Below are positions 18,753 to 27,684 of a stretch of 64,000 nucleotides of DNA, one piece after another. Positions within the stretch are counted from its first letter, which is position 1. Each line of letters begins with the position of its first letter. A program made the position numbers and the translations under genes. The notes under the pieces were generated by a model that did no database searches, had not been told where the DNA came from, and saw nothing but the letters and a program-made list of their open reading frames with translations. The stretch is taken from NCBI RefSeq assembly GCF_019222765.1, contig NZ_CP078145.1, positions 6,076,001 through 6,140,000 of the forward strand. The letters are read 5' to 3'. The DNA comes from Nocardia iowensis (GTDB lineage Bacteria; Actinomycetota; Actinomycetes; Mycobacteriales; Mycobacteriaceae).

Positions 18753-19841
18753 TCACTCGAATAGGTCGAGGGTGGGTTGGGGGTTGCGGCCGCGGACTTC
18801 GATGGAGCCGAAGACGAGGTCGGGTGGGGGTACCAGGCCGAGGTGTTCCCAGGCGGCGGCGGTGGCGACGCGGCCGCGGGGGGTGCGAGCTACCATGCCC
18901 GCGCGGACGAGGAAGGGCTCGCATACCTCCTCGACGGTGGCAGCTTCCTCCCCTACCGCCACGGCGAGGGTGGAGACGCCGACCGGGCCACCACCGAAAC
19001 TGCGGACCAGCGCGGCGAGTACGGCGCGGTCGAGGCGATCGAGGCCGAGCACGTCGACGTCGTACACCTCGAGCGCCGCCCGCGCGATGGGCAGGTTGAT
19101 CACGCCGTCGGCGCGGACCTCGGCGTAGTCGCGGACGCGGCGGAGCAGCCGGTTCGCGATGCGCGGCGTGCCACGGGACCGACCGGCGATTTCGGCGGCG
19201 GCCTCGCGATCGATGTGCACGCCGAGGATCTGCGCCGATCGCTGCAGGATGAGCAGCAGTTCGGCGGGGTCGTAGAAGTCCATGTGCCCGGTGAAGCCGA
19301 AGCGGTCCCGGAGCGGGCCGGTCAGCGCGCCGGACCGGGTGGTCGCGCCGACCAGCGTGAACGGGGCGATGTCCAGCGGAATCGAGGTCGCGCCCGGGCC
19401 TTTGCCGACGACCACGTCGACGCGAAAGTCCTCCATCGCGAGGTAGAGCATTTCCTCGGCCGGGCGGGCGATCCGGTGGATCTCGTCGATGAACAGCACG
19501 TCGCCGTCGACCAGGTTGCTGAGCATGGCCGCGAGGTCGCCAGCCCGTTCCAGCGCGGGGCCGGAAGTGATGCGCAGCGCGGTGCCGAGTTCGCCGGCGA
19601 TGATCATCGCCATGCTGGTCTTGCCGAGGCCGGGCGGGCCGGACAGCAGCACGTGATCCGGTGTGCCACCGCGTTGTTTGGCGCCGCGCAGCACCAGCGC
19701 CAACTGCTCGCGGACGCGGGGCTGGCCGATGAAATCGTCGAGCGATTTCGGGCGCAGGCTGGCCTCGATCTCGCCGTCGGACTTCAAATAGCTCGGGGTG
19801 ACCTGGGATTCGGGTGACTCGTCGGTTTCGTCGTAATCCAT
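18753..19841 (-). CDS. ruvB: Holliday junction branch migration ATPase RuvB
   Basis: A 362-residue AAA+ motor that drives branch migration with RuvA. Walker A GPPGLGKT and Walker B FIDEIHR are intact, followed by sensor region [18 protein letters not shown] and the C-terminal winged helix. It is the last gene of the ruvC-ruvA-ruvB group, 6 bp after ruvA. Confidence 0.96.
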   Translation of the reverse strand: MDYDETDESPESQVTPSYLKSDGEIEASLRPKSLDDFIGQPRVREQLALVLRGAKQRGGTPDHVLLSGPPGLGKTSMAMIIAGELGTALRITSGPALERAGDLAAMLSNLVDGDVLFIDEIHRIARPAEEMLYLAMEDFRVDVVVGKGPGATSIPLDIAPFTLVGATTRSGALTGPLRDRFGFTGHMDFYDPAELLLILQRSAQILGVHIDREAAAEIAGRSRGTPRIANRLLRRVRDYAEVRADGVINLPIARAALEVYDVDVLGLDRLDRAVLAALVRSFGGGPVGVSTLAVAVGEEAATVEEVCEPFLVRAGMVARTPRGRVATAAAWEHLGLVPPPDLVFGSIEVRGRNPQPTLDLFE

Positions 19842-19847
19842 GCCGTA

Positions 19848-20450
19848 CTACCGATTCTTGCCGAGCAGGTTGAGCGAGGCGCGCAACGCGGCGGAGGTGT
19901 CGGCGGCTGGCTGTTCGGCGAGGACGGAGTCGATGGCCTGCTCGGCCTGTTTGGCGGGGAAGCCGAGACCGGTGAGCGCTTCGACCACCTGCTCGCGCAC
20001 CGGGGTGATGACCGGGGTCGGCGTGCCGGGCGGACCGGATTGCACCGGAACGAGATTCACCTTGTCGCGCAGCTCGACCACCATGCGTTCGGCGCCACGC
20101 TTGCCGATGCCGGGCACCCTGGTCAGGGCGGCGACGTTGCTTTCGGCGAGTGCCTTGCGCAGTGCCTCGGGTTCGAGCACCGCGAGCACCGCCATGGCCA
20201 GGCGCGGGCCGACACCGGACACCGTTTGCAGCAGGCCGAACAGATCGCGGGCCTCGGTGTCGGCGAAGCCGTACAGCGTCATCGAGTCCTCGCGGACGAT
20301 CATCGCCGTGTACAGCCGGGTTTCCGCGCCGCGGGTCAGCGTGGACAGCGTCGCGGGAGTGACGTTGAGCCGGTAGCCGATGCCGGCCGCCTCGATCACC
20401 GTGTGGTCGAGCGCGATCTCCAGCACCTCACCGCGTACCGACGCGATCAC
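19848..20450 (-). CDS. ruvA: Holliday junction DNA helicase subunit RuvA
   Basis: A 200-residue protein with an N-terminal OB-fold domain, a middle helix-hairpin-helix domain ([17 protein letters not shown] and [22 protein letters not shown]) and a C-terminal three-helix domain that contacts RuvB. Its GTG start overlaps the ruvC stop (GTGA). It binds the four-way junction and loads RuvB. Confidence 0.96.
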   Translation of the reverse strand: MIASVRGEVLEIALDHTVIEAAGIGYRLNVTPATLSTLTRGAETRLYTAMIVREDSMTLYGFADTEARDLFGLLQTVSGVGPRLAMAVLAVLEPEALRKALAESNVAALTRVPGIGKRGAERMVVELRDKVNLVPVQSGPPGTPTPVITPVREQVVEALTGLGFPAKQAEQAIDSVLAEQPAADTSAALRASLNLLGKNR

Positions 20451-21016
20451 CTCTGTACCGCCTTCCGTTGTTCGGCAAGCCGTTCCGCGTACTTGCGCTG
20501 TGCCTCGGCCGCTTGGGCTTCGGCCTTGGCCATCCGCTCCATCAGCGGCGCCCGCCAACAATGGCAGATGGCCAACGCGAGCGCATCCGCCGCGTCGGCG
20601 GGTTTCGGCGCGACCTGTAGGCCGAGTATCCGGGTGACCATGGCCGTGACCTGCGCCTTGTCCGCGGTGCCGTTGCCGGTGACCGCGGCCTTCACCTCAC
20701 TCGGCGTGTGGAACATGACCGGGATACCGCGGCGGGCGGCCGCGAGCGCGATCACGCCGCCCGCCTGCGCGGTGCCCATCGCGGTACGCACATTGTGCTG
20801 GGCGAAGACGCGTTCGATGGCGACGGCCCCTGGTTTGTGGGTGTCCATCCAGTATTCGGCGGCATCGGAGACCTGTAATAGTCGCTGCGCCAAGTCCATA
20901 TCGGCGGGGGTGCGGATCACGTCGACGTCGATCGCGGTCACCTTCCGGCCCAGCCCGCCCTCGACGATGCTGAGGCCGCACCGGGTGAGCCCGGGGTCGA
21001 CGCCCATCACCCGCAC
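20447..21016 (-). CDS. ruvC: crossover junction endodeoxyribonuclease RuvC
   Basis: A 189-residue Holliday junction resolvase. Catalytic acidic residues are visible in [12 protein letters not shown] at the N-terminus, IERVFAQHN, and [12 protein letters not shown] near the C-terminus. GTG 21016 is preceded by GAGGGG at a 6-base spacing. The C-terminal tail is a charged alanine- and glutamine-rich helix. Confidence 0.95.
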   Translation of the reverse strand: MRVMGVDPGLTRCGLSIVEGGLGRKVTAIDVDVIRTPADMDLAQRLLQVSDAAEYWMDTHKPGAVAIERVFAQHNVRTAMGTAQAGGVIALAAARRGIPVMFHTPSEVKAAVTGNGTADKAQVTAMVTRILGLQVAPKPADAADALALAICHCWRAPLMERMAKAEAQAAEAQRKYAERLAEQRKAVQR

Positions 21017-21145
21017 GAAGTCCCCTCTCGCAGACACGAACAACTGTTCGAGAGTCTAGCGGAGGCAGGGTCTTTCGCGGTCCAGCGACACGGGGTGGAC
21101 CGCCGTCGCTCCGGGCCCGCGAACGCGCGGTTCACCCCAGGCCGG

Positions 21146-21574
21146 TTAGGACGCTCCTGGGAAGCCGAGCAGTTCCGGTTTACTGGCGCGCGCTGCCCAC
21201 TCGCGCGCCGGATCGAGGACCAAGCGTCTCGCGCGCAGGTCCATCAAACCGCTGACGTTGATCACCGTGGCGGCTACCTCGCCGTCCGCGCGAGTCAAGA
21301 CCTGTTCGACGCGATACGTCTTGCCCGTCCCCCACAGCCACTGGCAGGACACGTCCACCGAATCTCCACCGCGCAGTTCCCGATGGAACTTGATCGTCGT
21401 CTCGAGATTGACCGGACCGAAACCATCCGCGATCAATTCGTCGACCGAGATGCCTGCCGCTTGGACGCACGCGAATCGCGAATGGTCGGCGTATTGGTGA
21501 TACGCCGCGCCGGTGACATGCAACTGCGGATCGAGATCGGAAACGCGGACTTCGAGGCGAGTACTGAACGACAC
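21146..21574 (-). CDS. hotdog-fold acyl-CoA thioesterase (4HBT type)
   Basis: A 142-residue protein with the 4-hydroxybenzoyl-CoA thioesterase pattern: RVSDLDPQLHVTGAAYHQYADHSR, with the aspartate and the DHSRF helix typical of the family. It hydrolyses some acyl-CoA; the substrate cannot be predicted. The start is uncertain (GTG 21574 preferred, an upstream TTG is possible). It is divergent from a PadR gene with about 84 bp between them. Confidence 0.75.
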   Translation of the reverse strand: MSFSTRLEVRVSDLDPQLHVTGAAYHQYADHSRFACVQAAGISVDELIADGFGPVNLETTIKFHRELRGGDSVDVSCQWLWGTGKTYRVEQVLTRADGEVAATVINVSGLMDLRARRLVLDPAREWAARASKPELLGFPGAS

Positions 21575-21658
21575 GGCCCCGACTATGCCAGCGCCTACCG
21601 ACAAGTTCGTTGATAGGTCGACTCGACATATGTCTGGGCCGACAGTAGCCTCGTCCGC

Positions 21659-22210
21659 ATGAGGCGTTTGGTCGATCTCGCGATCCTCGGATTCCTGTCC
21701 GAGGAGCCGCTGCACGGCTACGAGCTGCGCGTACGGATCGCTCGTTTGTCGGGGCACGTGGACACGATCAGTCATGGCACGCTCTATCCCGCCATCAAGC
21801 GCATGGAGACGGCCGGGTTGCTGACCAGGACGTCGCAGCCCGGCGCCGCGGCCGCCCCGCGACACGTACTCGCCCTCACCGACGCGGGCAGAGCCGAACT
21901 GCGGGAGTGGCTTCGCGATCCGCCTGCCCCGTTCATCACCGACGAGAACCGCTGGTTCGCCTTGCTCGCGTTTCTGCGATATCTGCCCGACCGCGCGGCG
22001 CAGGCCGCGGTGCTGCGCAGGCGGCTGACCTTTCTCGAGCAACCGAGCAGCTTCTTCTACGACGGTGATCGCCCGCTCGCCGCCGAAGACATCGATGATC
22101 CGTTCCGGCGCGGTGTCCTGCGCATCGCCCGCGCCACCTCGAAAGCCGAAATGACCTGGCTCACCGAAACTCTCGATGAGCTCACCGCACCAGGAAACCG
22201 ATCGGAGTAG
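21659..22210 (+). CDS. PadR family transcriptional regulator
   Basis: A 183-residue PadR-like winged helix protein: LAILGFLSEEPLHGYEL at the N-terminus, then ISHGTLYPAIKRMETAGLLTR for the recognition helix and wing. The C-terminal half is the longer helical dimerisation domain of the PadR-s2 type. It could control the divergent thioesterase or the following PPOX gene, which starts 4 bp later and is probably in the same operon. Confidence 0.85.
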   Translation: MRRLVDLAILGFLSEEPLHGYELRVRIARLSGHVDTISHGTLYPAIKRMETAGLLTRTSQPGAAAAPRHVLALTDAGRAELREWLRDPPAPFITDENRWFALLAFLRYLPDRAAQAAVLRRRLTFLEQPSSFFYDGDRPLAAEDIDDPFRRGVLRIARATSKAEMTWLTETLDELTAPGNRSE

Positions 22211-22214
22211 CACT

Positions 22215-22655
22215 GTGCATCCCATGACCGACACCGAATGGCGACGTTTCGCGCTGGCCGGCACCCGCACCGGCAAGCTGGCCACCCATCGGGTGGACGG
22301 CCGCCCACACGTGACGCCGATCTGGTTCCTGCTCGACGAGAGCGAGGGCGAACAGCCACGGATCGTCTTCACCACGTGGCACGACTCGCTGAAATACCGG
22401 GCGCTACGCCGTGATCCGCGGTTCTCACTCTGCATCGATGATCAAGAACCGCCGTACAGCTACGTCATGCTGGAGTGCGTCGCCGACTTCACCGACGACC
22501 CAGATCTACTGCGCGACTGGGCAACTCGCATCGGCGGCCGATACATGGGCGCCGACCGAGCGGAAAGCTACGGCAAACGCAACTCCACCCCCGGCGAATA
22601 CCTGGTCCGCGCCCCCATCCACCGAGCAATCACCGCCCGCGACATAGCCGCCTGA
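22215..22655 (+). CDS. PPOX-class (pyridoxamine phosphate oxidase-fold) flavin/F420-dependent enzyme
   Basis: A 146-residue split-barrel protein with GKLATHRVDGRPHVTPIWF near the N-terminus and FTTWHDSLKYRALRRDPR for phosphate-group binding. This is the common pattern of actinobacterial PPOX-class proteins that use F420 or FMN. GTG 22215 has GGAG upstream; an ATG three codons later is possible. It closely follows the PadR gene. The substrate is unknown. Confidence 0.8.
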   Translation: MHPMTDTEWRRFALAGTRTGKLATHRVDGRPHVTPIWFLLDESEGEQPRIVFTTWHDSLKYRALRRDPRFSLCIDDQEPPYSYVMLECVADFTDDPDLLRDWATRIGGRYMGADRAESYGKRNSTPGEYLVRAPIHRAITARDIAA

Positions 22656-22665
22656 CCAGCGTTGA

Positions 22666-23619
22666 TCATGGGTTAGCCGGGCGGAACGTGCGGCGGTACG
22701 CCTGGGGGGAGACGCCGATCGCGTCGTGAAGGTGCTGGCGTAAGGAGGTGCCGGTGGCGAAGCCGACCTCGCCTGCGATGCGGTCGACCGTCAGGTCGGT
22801 TGATTCGAGCAGGTGGCGGGCGCGGAACAGGCGCTGCTGAATCAGCCAGCGGCCTGGGCTCATTCCGACTTCGTCGCCGAAGCGGCGGGCGAAGGTGCGC
22901 TTGCTCATGCGGGCGCGGACGGCGAGTTCGTCGACGGTGAGCGGTAGGTGGAGGTTTTCCAGCGCCCACTGCCGGGCGGCGGCGGTCCCGGCCGAGGTCG
23001 ACGGCGGGACCGGCTGCTCGATGTACTGCGCCTGCCCGCCGTCCCGCCACGGCGGCACCACACACCGGCGGGCCACCGAGTTGGCGACCGCGCTGCCGTG
23101 GTCGCGGCGAACAAGGTGCAGGCACAGGTCGATCCCGGCCGCCGCGCCCGCGGAGGTGAGCACGTCACCGTCGTCGACGTACAGCACGTCGGGATCGAGC
23201 CGGACCCGAGGGAAGGTGCGGCGGAAGAGTTGGGCATGCCTCCAGTGCGTGGTCGCGGGACGGCCGTCGAGCAAACCCGCGGCAGCCACCACGAACGCAC
23301 CGGTGCAGATCGCCACGACCCTGGCCTCCGGCCGGAGCCGGGCAAGCGCGTCCCGCACCGGCTGCGGCAGGTCGCCGTCGAGGGTCATCGCGATATCGCA
23401 GGCGGGCAGGACCACGGTGTCGGCGGTGTCGAGGATGCCGCTGTCCTGCGCGACGGCGATCGTGTAGTCGGCATTGCTGCGCACCGGCGCACCGTCCAGC
23501 GTGCAGGTACGGACCTCATATCGGCCGCCCGCGCTGCCGAATATCCGGTTAGGGATGCCGAGTTCGAACGGGTAGACCCCGGCCAATGCCAGCACCGCCA
23601 CGCGATGGACGGATTTCAT
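22666..23619 (-). CDS. GlxA-type transcriptional regulator (DJ-1/PfpI plus AraC HTH)
   Basis: 317 residues. The N-terminal two-thirds is a DJ-1/PfpI-like domain with the nucleophile-elbow region AICTGAFVVAAAGLLDG and the family's TTHW motif. The C-terminus is an AraC double helix-turn-helix (LTVDELAVRARMSKRTFARRF, and FATGTSLRQHLHDAIGVSPQAYRR). It probably activates the divergent oxidoreductase gene, with a 9-bp inverted repeat lying across its own start. Confidence 0.9.
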   Translation of the reverse strand: MKSVHRVAVLALAGVYPFELGIPNRIFGSAGGRYEVRTCTLDGAPVRSNADYTIAVAQDSGILDTADTVVLPACDIAMTLDGDLPQPVRDALARLRPEARVVAICTGAFVVAAAGLLDGRPATTHWRHAQLFRRTFPRVRLDPDVLYVDDGDVLTSAGAAAGIDLCLHLVRRDHGSAVANSVARRCVVPPWRDGGQAQYIEQPVPPSTSAGTAAARQWALENLHLPLTVDELAVRARMSKRTFARRFGDEVGMSPGRWLIQQRLFRARHLLESTDLTVDRIAGEVGFATGTSLRQHLHDAIGVSPQAYRRTFRPANP

Positions 23620-23653
23620 GGCACGATCATATCGAAGAATGGCAATCGTGCCA
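23619..23653. promoter_or_regulatory. inverted repeat at GlxA-type regulator start, possible operator
   Basis: TGGCACGAT at 23619-23627 and its exact complement at 23645-23653, with a 17-bp spacer. It sits between the divergent regulator and oxidoreductase genes, and one arm overlaps the regulator's start codon. This suggests autoregulation. Confidence 0.5.
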
Positions 23654-23689
23654 TTTCTCTGGCCGGTCGCGAGCGGCAAGCTCGGCGGT

Positions 23690-24637
23690 ATGAGTGAAAC
23701 CATGCGCGCGATCAGCCAGCACACCGTCGGCGGACCCGAGGTACTCACCGAAGTACAGCTGCCCCGACCAATCCCCGGCCCGGGCGAGATCCTGGTCCGG
23801 GTGCGCGCGGCAGGGCTCAACCCGACCGACTGGAAGCACCGAGCCCTCCCCGGCCTCTTCCTTCCCGAACCTCCATTCGTGCTCGGCTGGGATGTCTCCG
23901 GCGAGGTGGCCGAGACCGGCATCGGTGTGGCCCTGTTCCAACCGGGCGACGAGGTCTTCGGCATGCTGCCCTACCCAGGTGGTCATGGCGCGTTGGCCGA
24001 GTACGTCGTCGGACCCGCCCGCGCGTTCGCCCGCAAACCCACCGTGCTGGATCACGTTCAGGCCGCCGCGATCCCGCTGGCCGCGCTCACCGCCTGGCAG
24101 GCCCTGGTCGACACGGCCGGACTGCGAGCCGGACAGCGAGTGCTGATCCACGCGGCAGCGGGCGGAGTCGGGCATTTCGCGGTGCAGATCGCCAAGGCCC
24201 GTGGCGCTCACGTCATCGGCACGGCCAGCGCACCCAACCACGACTTCCTGCGCGGACTCGGCGCCGACGAAGTGATCGACTACCGCACCACCGACGTCGC
24301 CGAGGCGGTCCGCGAGGTGGACGTGGTGCTGGATTCGATCGACGACGACAACAGCATCCGTTCCCTGCGCACGCTGCGCCAGGGCGGCGTGCTGGTGACG
24401 CTGCGTCCGATGGGTACCGGCAACCTCGCGGCGGCGGCCGACGAACTGGGCGTGCGGGCGATACGGATGCTGGTGGAGGACGATCACGCGGGCATGGTCG
24501 CGCTGGCCGAACTCGTCGAATCCGGCGCGTTGCGGCCGACCATCGCCGGTGTCTTCCCGCTCGCGGCGGCCGCGAAGGCGCATGCGTTGGGCGACACCGG
24601 TCGTACGGTCGGCAAACTGGTTGTCACCGTGCCCTGA
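23690..24637 (+). CDS. NADPH:quinone reductase-like zinc-free MDR oxidoreductase
   Basis: A 315-residue medium-chain dehydrogenase/reductase of the quinone oxidoreductase group. The N-terminal catalytic domain has GLNPTDWKHR and GWDVSGEV. The NADPH-binding fold has HAAAGGVGHFAVQIAKARGA. The zinc-binding cysteines of true alcohol dehydrogenases are missing. It is divergent from the GlxA-type regulator and probably controlled by it. The substrate (quinone, enone or similar) cannot be told. Confidence 0.85.
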   Translation: MSETMRAISQHTVGGPEVLTEVQLPRPIPGPGEILVRVRAAGLNPTDWKHRALPGLFLPEPPFVLGWDVSGEVAETGIGVALFQPGDEVFGMLPYPGGHGALAEYVVGPARAFARKPTVLDHVQAAAIPLAALTAWQALVDTAGLRAGQRVLIHAAAGGVGHFAVQIAKARGAHVIGTASAPNHDFLRGLGADEVIDYRTTDVAEAVREVDVVLDSIDDDNSIRSLRTLRQGGVLVTLRPMGTGNLAAAADELGVRAIRMLVEDDHAGMVALAELVESGALRPTIAGVFPLAAAAKAHALGDTGRTVGKLVVTVP

Positions 24638-24753
24638 TACCGAATTGTCACTGTGCCCCGGCACCGATCGTCACCGCGCCCCGGCACCAAAGATTTTCCG
24701 CGCGGCGCTTCGTTGAATCCGCGAAATCGGGGCGGTCACGCTTCTACCATCCG

Positions 24754-24963
24754 ATGATGAGCACTGTTGTGAAGGCTGTCCTCGAGGGCGGGCCGAAAGA
24801 CATGCCCGCGCGAATCGTTCCCATCACCCCGCCGGGGATCGAGTTGAAGGTGCCGTTCAAGGGTGGTTACGAACACTTCAAGGTGACCCCCAAGGAGCAG
24901 GACACCCCGGAGGGGCGGTTGCCCGTCTACGAATGGTCCAGTCGGACCGAGATCGCGGAGTGA
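24754..24963 (+). CDS. small DUF5988-like protein
   Basis: 69 residues, with VVKAVLEGGPKDMPARIV at the N-terminus and a GGYEHFKVTPKE segment. This looks like the DUF5988 family of short actinobacterial proteins, mostly Streptomyces and Nocardia, of unknown function. Either of two adjacent ATG codons may be the start. The gene stands alone. Confidence 0.6.
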   Translation: MMSTVVKAVLEGGPKDMPARIVPITPPGIELKVPFKGGYEHFKVTPKEQDTPEGRLPVYEWSSRTEIAE

Positions 24964-25057
24964 CGCGCGAATAATCGTCCAGTGCGGCCGGTCGGTTTCC
25001 GACCGGCCGCCTTCCGCTGAGCTCCTGCTCAGAACTTGCCGCGACCCATGGACAAAT

Positions 25058-25077
25058 GCGTAACCAGGTGGTTACGC
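25058..25077. promoter_or_regulatory. perfect palindrome, likely ArsR operator
   Basis: GCGTAACCA and its exact complement are separated by GG, ending 7 bp before the GTG of the ArsR gene. The position over the translation start region fits autorepression. Confidence 0.7.
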
Positions 25078-25084
25078 TTTCGGG

Positions 25085-25447
25085 GTGGACGAAGTGGCGG
25101 GCGCGATCGCCGATCCGGTACGGCGGGAGATTTTGACGTTGCTGCGCGGTACCCGCCGCACCGCGGGTGAGATCGCGGGGCAGTTCGAGATCAGTAGGCC
25201 CGCTGTCAGCAGGCACCTACGGGTGCTGCGCGAAAGCGGCCTGGTCCATGACGAACTCATCGGCAGGCAGCGGTACTACGTGCTCGATCCGGCACCGCTC
25301 ACCGAACTGGCCGAATGGATCGCCAGCTTCGACACGACCACAGCGTGGGAGCACCGGCTCGACGCGCTGGAAACCGAGGTCTACCGGACGCGCCGCGAGC
25401 ACCGCGGCACCTCGGCGGACCGGAACCCGAAGGAGAACACGGGATGA
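25085..25447 (+). CDS. ArsR family regulator (SRPBCC-linked type)
   Basis: 120 residues with a winged helix: IADPVRREILTLLRG, then AGEIAGQFEISRPAVSRHLRVLRESGLV. It has no obvious metal-binding cysteine cluster. This subgroup is usually paired with an SRPBCC/AHSA1 gene, exactly as here: its stop overlaps the next start (ATGA). It probably represses the two-gene operon through the upstream palindrome. Confidence 0.87.
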   Translation: MDEVAGAIADPVRREILTLLRGTRRTAGEIAGQFEISRPAVSRHLRVLRESGLVHDELIGRQRYYVLDPAPLTELAEWIASFDTTTAWEHRLDALETEVYRTRREHRGTSADRNPKENTG

Positions 25448-25938
25448 CCATCCGACCCACCGGCCGCCTCGACCGCACCGACGGCAAGCGCGATCTGATC
25501 CTGACCAGAAGCTATCGCGCGCCGATCGAGGACGTGTGGGCGAGCATCACCGAATCCGACCGCACCGCACGCTGGATGGGCGCCTGGGCGGGCGAGGCGG
25601 GTCCGGGCCGAAACATCAAGTTGCAGATGGCCTATGAAGAGGGCGCGCCCTGGTGCGACGCGCATATCGAAGTCTGTGAACCACCGCGGCGGCTCGCGAT
25701 CACCACCACCGACGACTACGGCACCTGGCACCTGGAGGCGGTGCTGACCGAAACCGGCGGCACCACCGAGCTCGTCTTCACCCACCATTTGGAGCCCGAG
25801 GCGAACCTCAGCGAGGTCGGACCCGGCTGGGAGTACTACCTGGACGCACTGGGGGCGGCCCGCACGGGGGCGGACCGCCCCGATTTCGAGGACTACTACC
25901 CCTCGATGAAGCAGTACTACGAAAACCTGCCGGACTAG
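25444..25938 (+). CDS. SRPBCC (AHSA1-like) domain protein
   Basis: A 164-residue START-like fold: LTRSYRAPIEDVWASITESDRTARWMG at the N-terminus and later TTELVFTHHLEP, GPGWEYYLDAL. These proteins bind hydrophobic ligands; the specific one is unknown. It is translationally coupled to the ArsR gene by the ATGA overlap. Confidence 0.85.
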   Translation: MTIRPTGRLDRTDGKRDLILTRSYRAPIEDVWASITESDRTARWMGAWAGEAGPGRNIKLQMAYEEGAPWCDAHIEVCEPPRRLAITTTDDYGTWHLEAVLTETGGTTELVFTHHLEPEANLSEVGPGWEYYLDALGAARTGADRPDFEDYYPSMKQYYENLPD

Positions 25939-26002
25939 GTCGGCACCGCTGGACGACGCCCGGTGGCTCCGCGGATCGCCGGAGCGAACGCGGAGATGCG
26001 CA

Positions 26003-26755
26003 CTAGTCGTCCAGCTGGGCCAGGATCTCGTCGGAGATGTCGACGTTGGTGTAGACGTTCTGCACGTCGTCACTGTCCTCGAGCGCGTCGACCAGCTTGA
26101 TCACCTTGCGGGCACCGTCGGCATCGACCTCGACCGAGACCGACGGCTGGAAGCCGGATTCGGCGGAGTCGTAGTCGATTCCGGCGGCCTGCAGTGCTTT
26201 ACGCACCGGGATCAGGTCGCTGGGCTCGCTGATGATCTCGAAGGAATCACCGAGGTCGTTGACCTCCTCGGCGCCCGCGTCGAGCACGGCCATCAGGACG
26301 TCGTCCTCGGACAGGCCGTTCTTCTCCAGCGTCACAACGCCCTTGCGGTGGAACAGGTAGGACACCGAGCCGGGGTCGGCCATGTTGCCGCCGTTGCGGG
26401 TCATCGCGACCCGCACCTCGCCCGCGGCGCGGTTGCGGTTGTCGGTGAGACATTCGATCAGCACCGCGACACCATTGGGGCCGTAGCCCTCGTACATGAT
26501 GGTCTGCCAGTCGGCGCCGCCGGCCTCTTCACCACCACCGCGCTTGCGGGCGCGCTCGATGTTGTCGTTGGGCACCGACGACTTCTTCGCCTTCTGAATG
26601 GCGTCGTAGAGCGTCGGGTTGCCTGCGGGGTCACTGCCACCCGTGCGGGCCGCCACCTCGATGTTCTTGATCAACTTGGCGAAGAGCTTGCCGCGCTTCG
26701 CGTCGATCCCCGCCTTCTTGTGCTTGGTGGTGGCCCATTTGGAGTGGCCGCTCAT
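26003..26755 (-). CDS. YebC/PmpR family protein
   Basis: 250 residues beginning [20 protein letters not shown], the invariant YebC N-terminus. The family was long annotated as a transcriptional regulator; more recent work links YebC proteins to relieving ribosome stalling. It is a conserved neighbour of pdxT and ruvC in mycobacteria (Rv2603c). Here a KimA-like gene and several small modules interrupt that order. About 175 bp separate it from pdxT. Confidence 0.93.
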   Translation of the reverse strand: MSGHSKWATTKHKKAGIDAKRGKLFAKLIKNIEVAARTGGSDPAGNPTLYDAIQKAKKSSVPNDNIERARKRGGGEEAGGADWQTIMYEGYGPNGVAVLIECLTDNRNRAAGEVRVAMTRNGGNMADPGSVSYLFHRKGVVTLEKNGLSEDDVLMAVLDAGAEEVNDLGDSFEIISEPSDLIPVRKALQAAGIDYDSAESGFQPSVSVEVDADGARKVIKLVDALEDSDDVQNVYTNVDISDEILAQLDD

Positions 26756-26930
26756 TCCCTACTTCCTTCAGGTCGATGGCACGTGTGGTGATGTCGACCG
26801 TACCGGCACCGCCGGACGGACAACTTCCCCAGCTTAGTGGACGCAGCCGGGCGCAGTCCGACCGCAGCCGGTGCCCAGCCGAGCGCAGCCACCTACTCGG
26901 CTGCGCGAGGTCGGTTGAACGGCGGGTGAA

Positions 26931-27578
26931 CTACGCGTCCCGGACCAGGTCCACGAACATCCGGTGCACGCGCAGATCGCCGGTGACCTCCGGATGGAAC
27001 GAGGTCGCGACGACCTTCCCTTGCCGCACTGCCACAATGCGACCCGCGAACGGTCCGTCGGGCACCGTCGCGAGCACCTCGACGCCGTCGCCGACGCGCT
27101 CCACCCACGGCGCCCGAATGAACACCGCGCGCATCGGGCCGTCGTCGAGTCCGGTGAAGTCCAGGTCGACCTCGAAGGAGTCGACCTGGCGGCCGAAGGC
27201 GTTGCGCCGCACTGTCATATCGATGCCGGACAGGTGCTTCGCATCCGGGCGGGTGTCGAGCACCTCGTCGGCGAGCAGGATCATGCCCGCGCAGGAACCG
27301 AAGGCGGGCATGCCATCTCGCAGTCGCGCGCGCAGCGGTTCGAGCAGTTCGAAGGCTTCGAGCAGCTTGCTGATGGCGGTGGATTCGCCCCCGGGCAGCA
27401 CCAGTGCGTCCACTGCGGCGAGTTCGGCCGCGCGGCGCACCAGCACCGGTTCGGCGCCGCAGTGCTCGAGGGCCGCGATGTGCTCGCGCACGTCGCCCTG
27501 CAGCGCCAGCACACCGATGCTCGGCCGGGCCGGAGCGAGGTCGGCGGCGGCGGGTGCGGCGACCGGGAAAGCGTTCAC
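26931..27578 (-). CDS. pdxT: pyridoxal 5'-phosphate synthase glutaminase subunit PdxT
   Basis: A 215-residue class I glutaminase that releases ammonia for PdxS. The catalytic cysteine sits in [11 protein letters not shown] and the His-Glu pair in [23 protein letters not shown] and [13 protein letters not shown] are also family hallmarks. An alanine- and proline-rich N-terminal extension of about 20 residues precedes the conserved core, so a later start is possible but none is obvious. It is separated from tesB by the KimA-like transporter. Confidence 0.93.
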   Translation of the reverse strand: MNAFPVAAPAAADLAPARPSIGVLALQGDVREHIAALEHCGAEPVLVRRAAELAAVDALVLPGGESTAISKLLEAFELLEPLRARLRDGMPAFGSCAGMILLADEVLDTRPDAKHLSGIDMTVRRNAFGRQVDSFEVDLDFTGLDDGPMRAVFIRAPWVERVGDGVEVLATVPDGPFAGRIVAVRQGKVVATSFHPEVTGDLRVHRMFVDLVRDA

Positions 27579-27684
27579 GTCGGAAAGTTTACGAGCCCGC
27601 GCGGTGTGGGCCTGATCACGGTCGCCGTCAGAGTTCCGTCAACGACAGCGCCGCGCGACACGAACCGGGTCGACACTCGCAGAT

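Noticed and set aside
27579..27684. c-di-AMP (ydaO) riboswitch before the KimA-like gene
   Set aside because: The 106-bp gap is too short and lacks the conserved riboswitch blocks.
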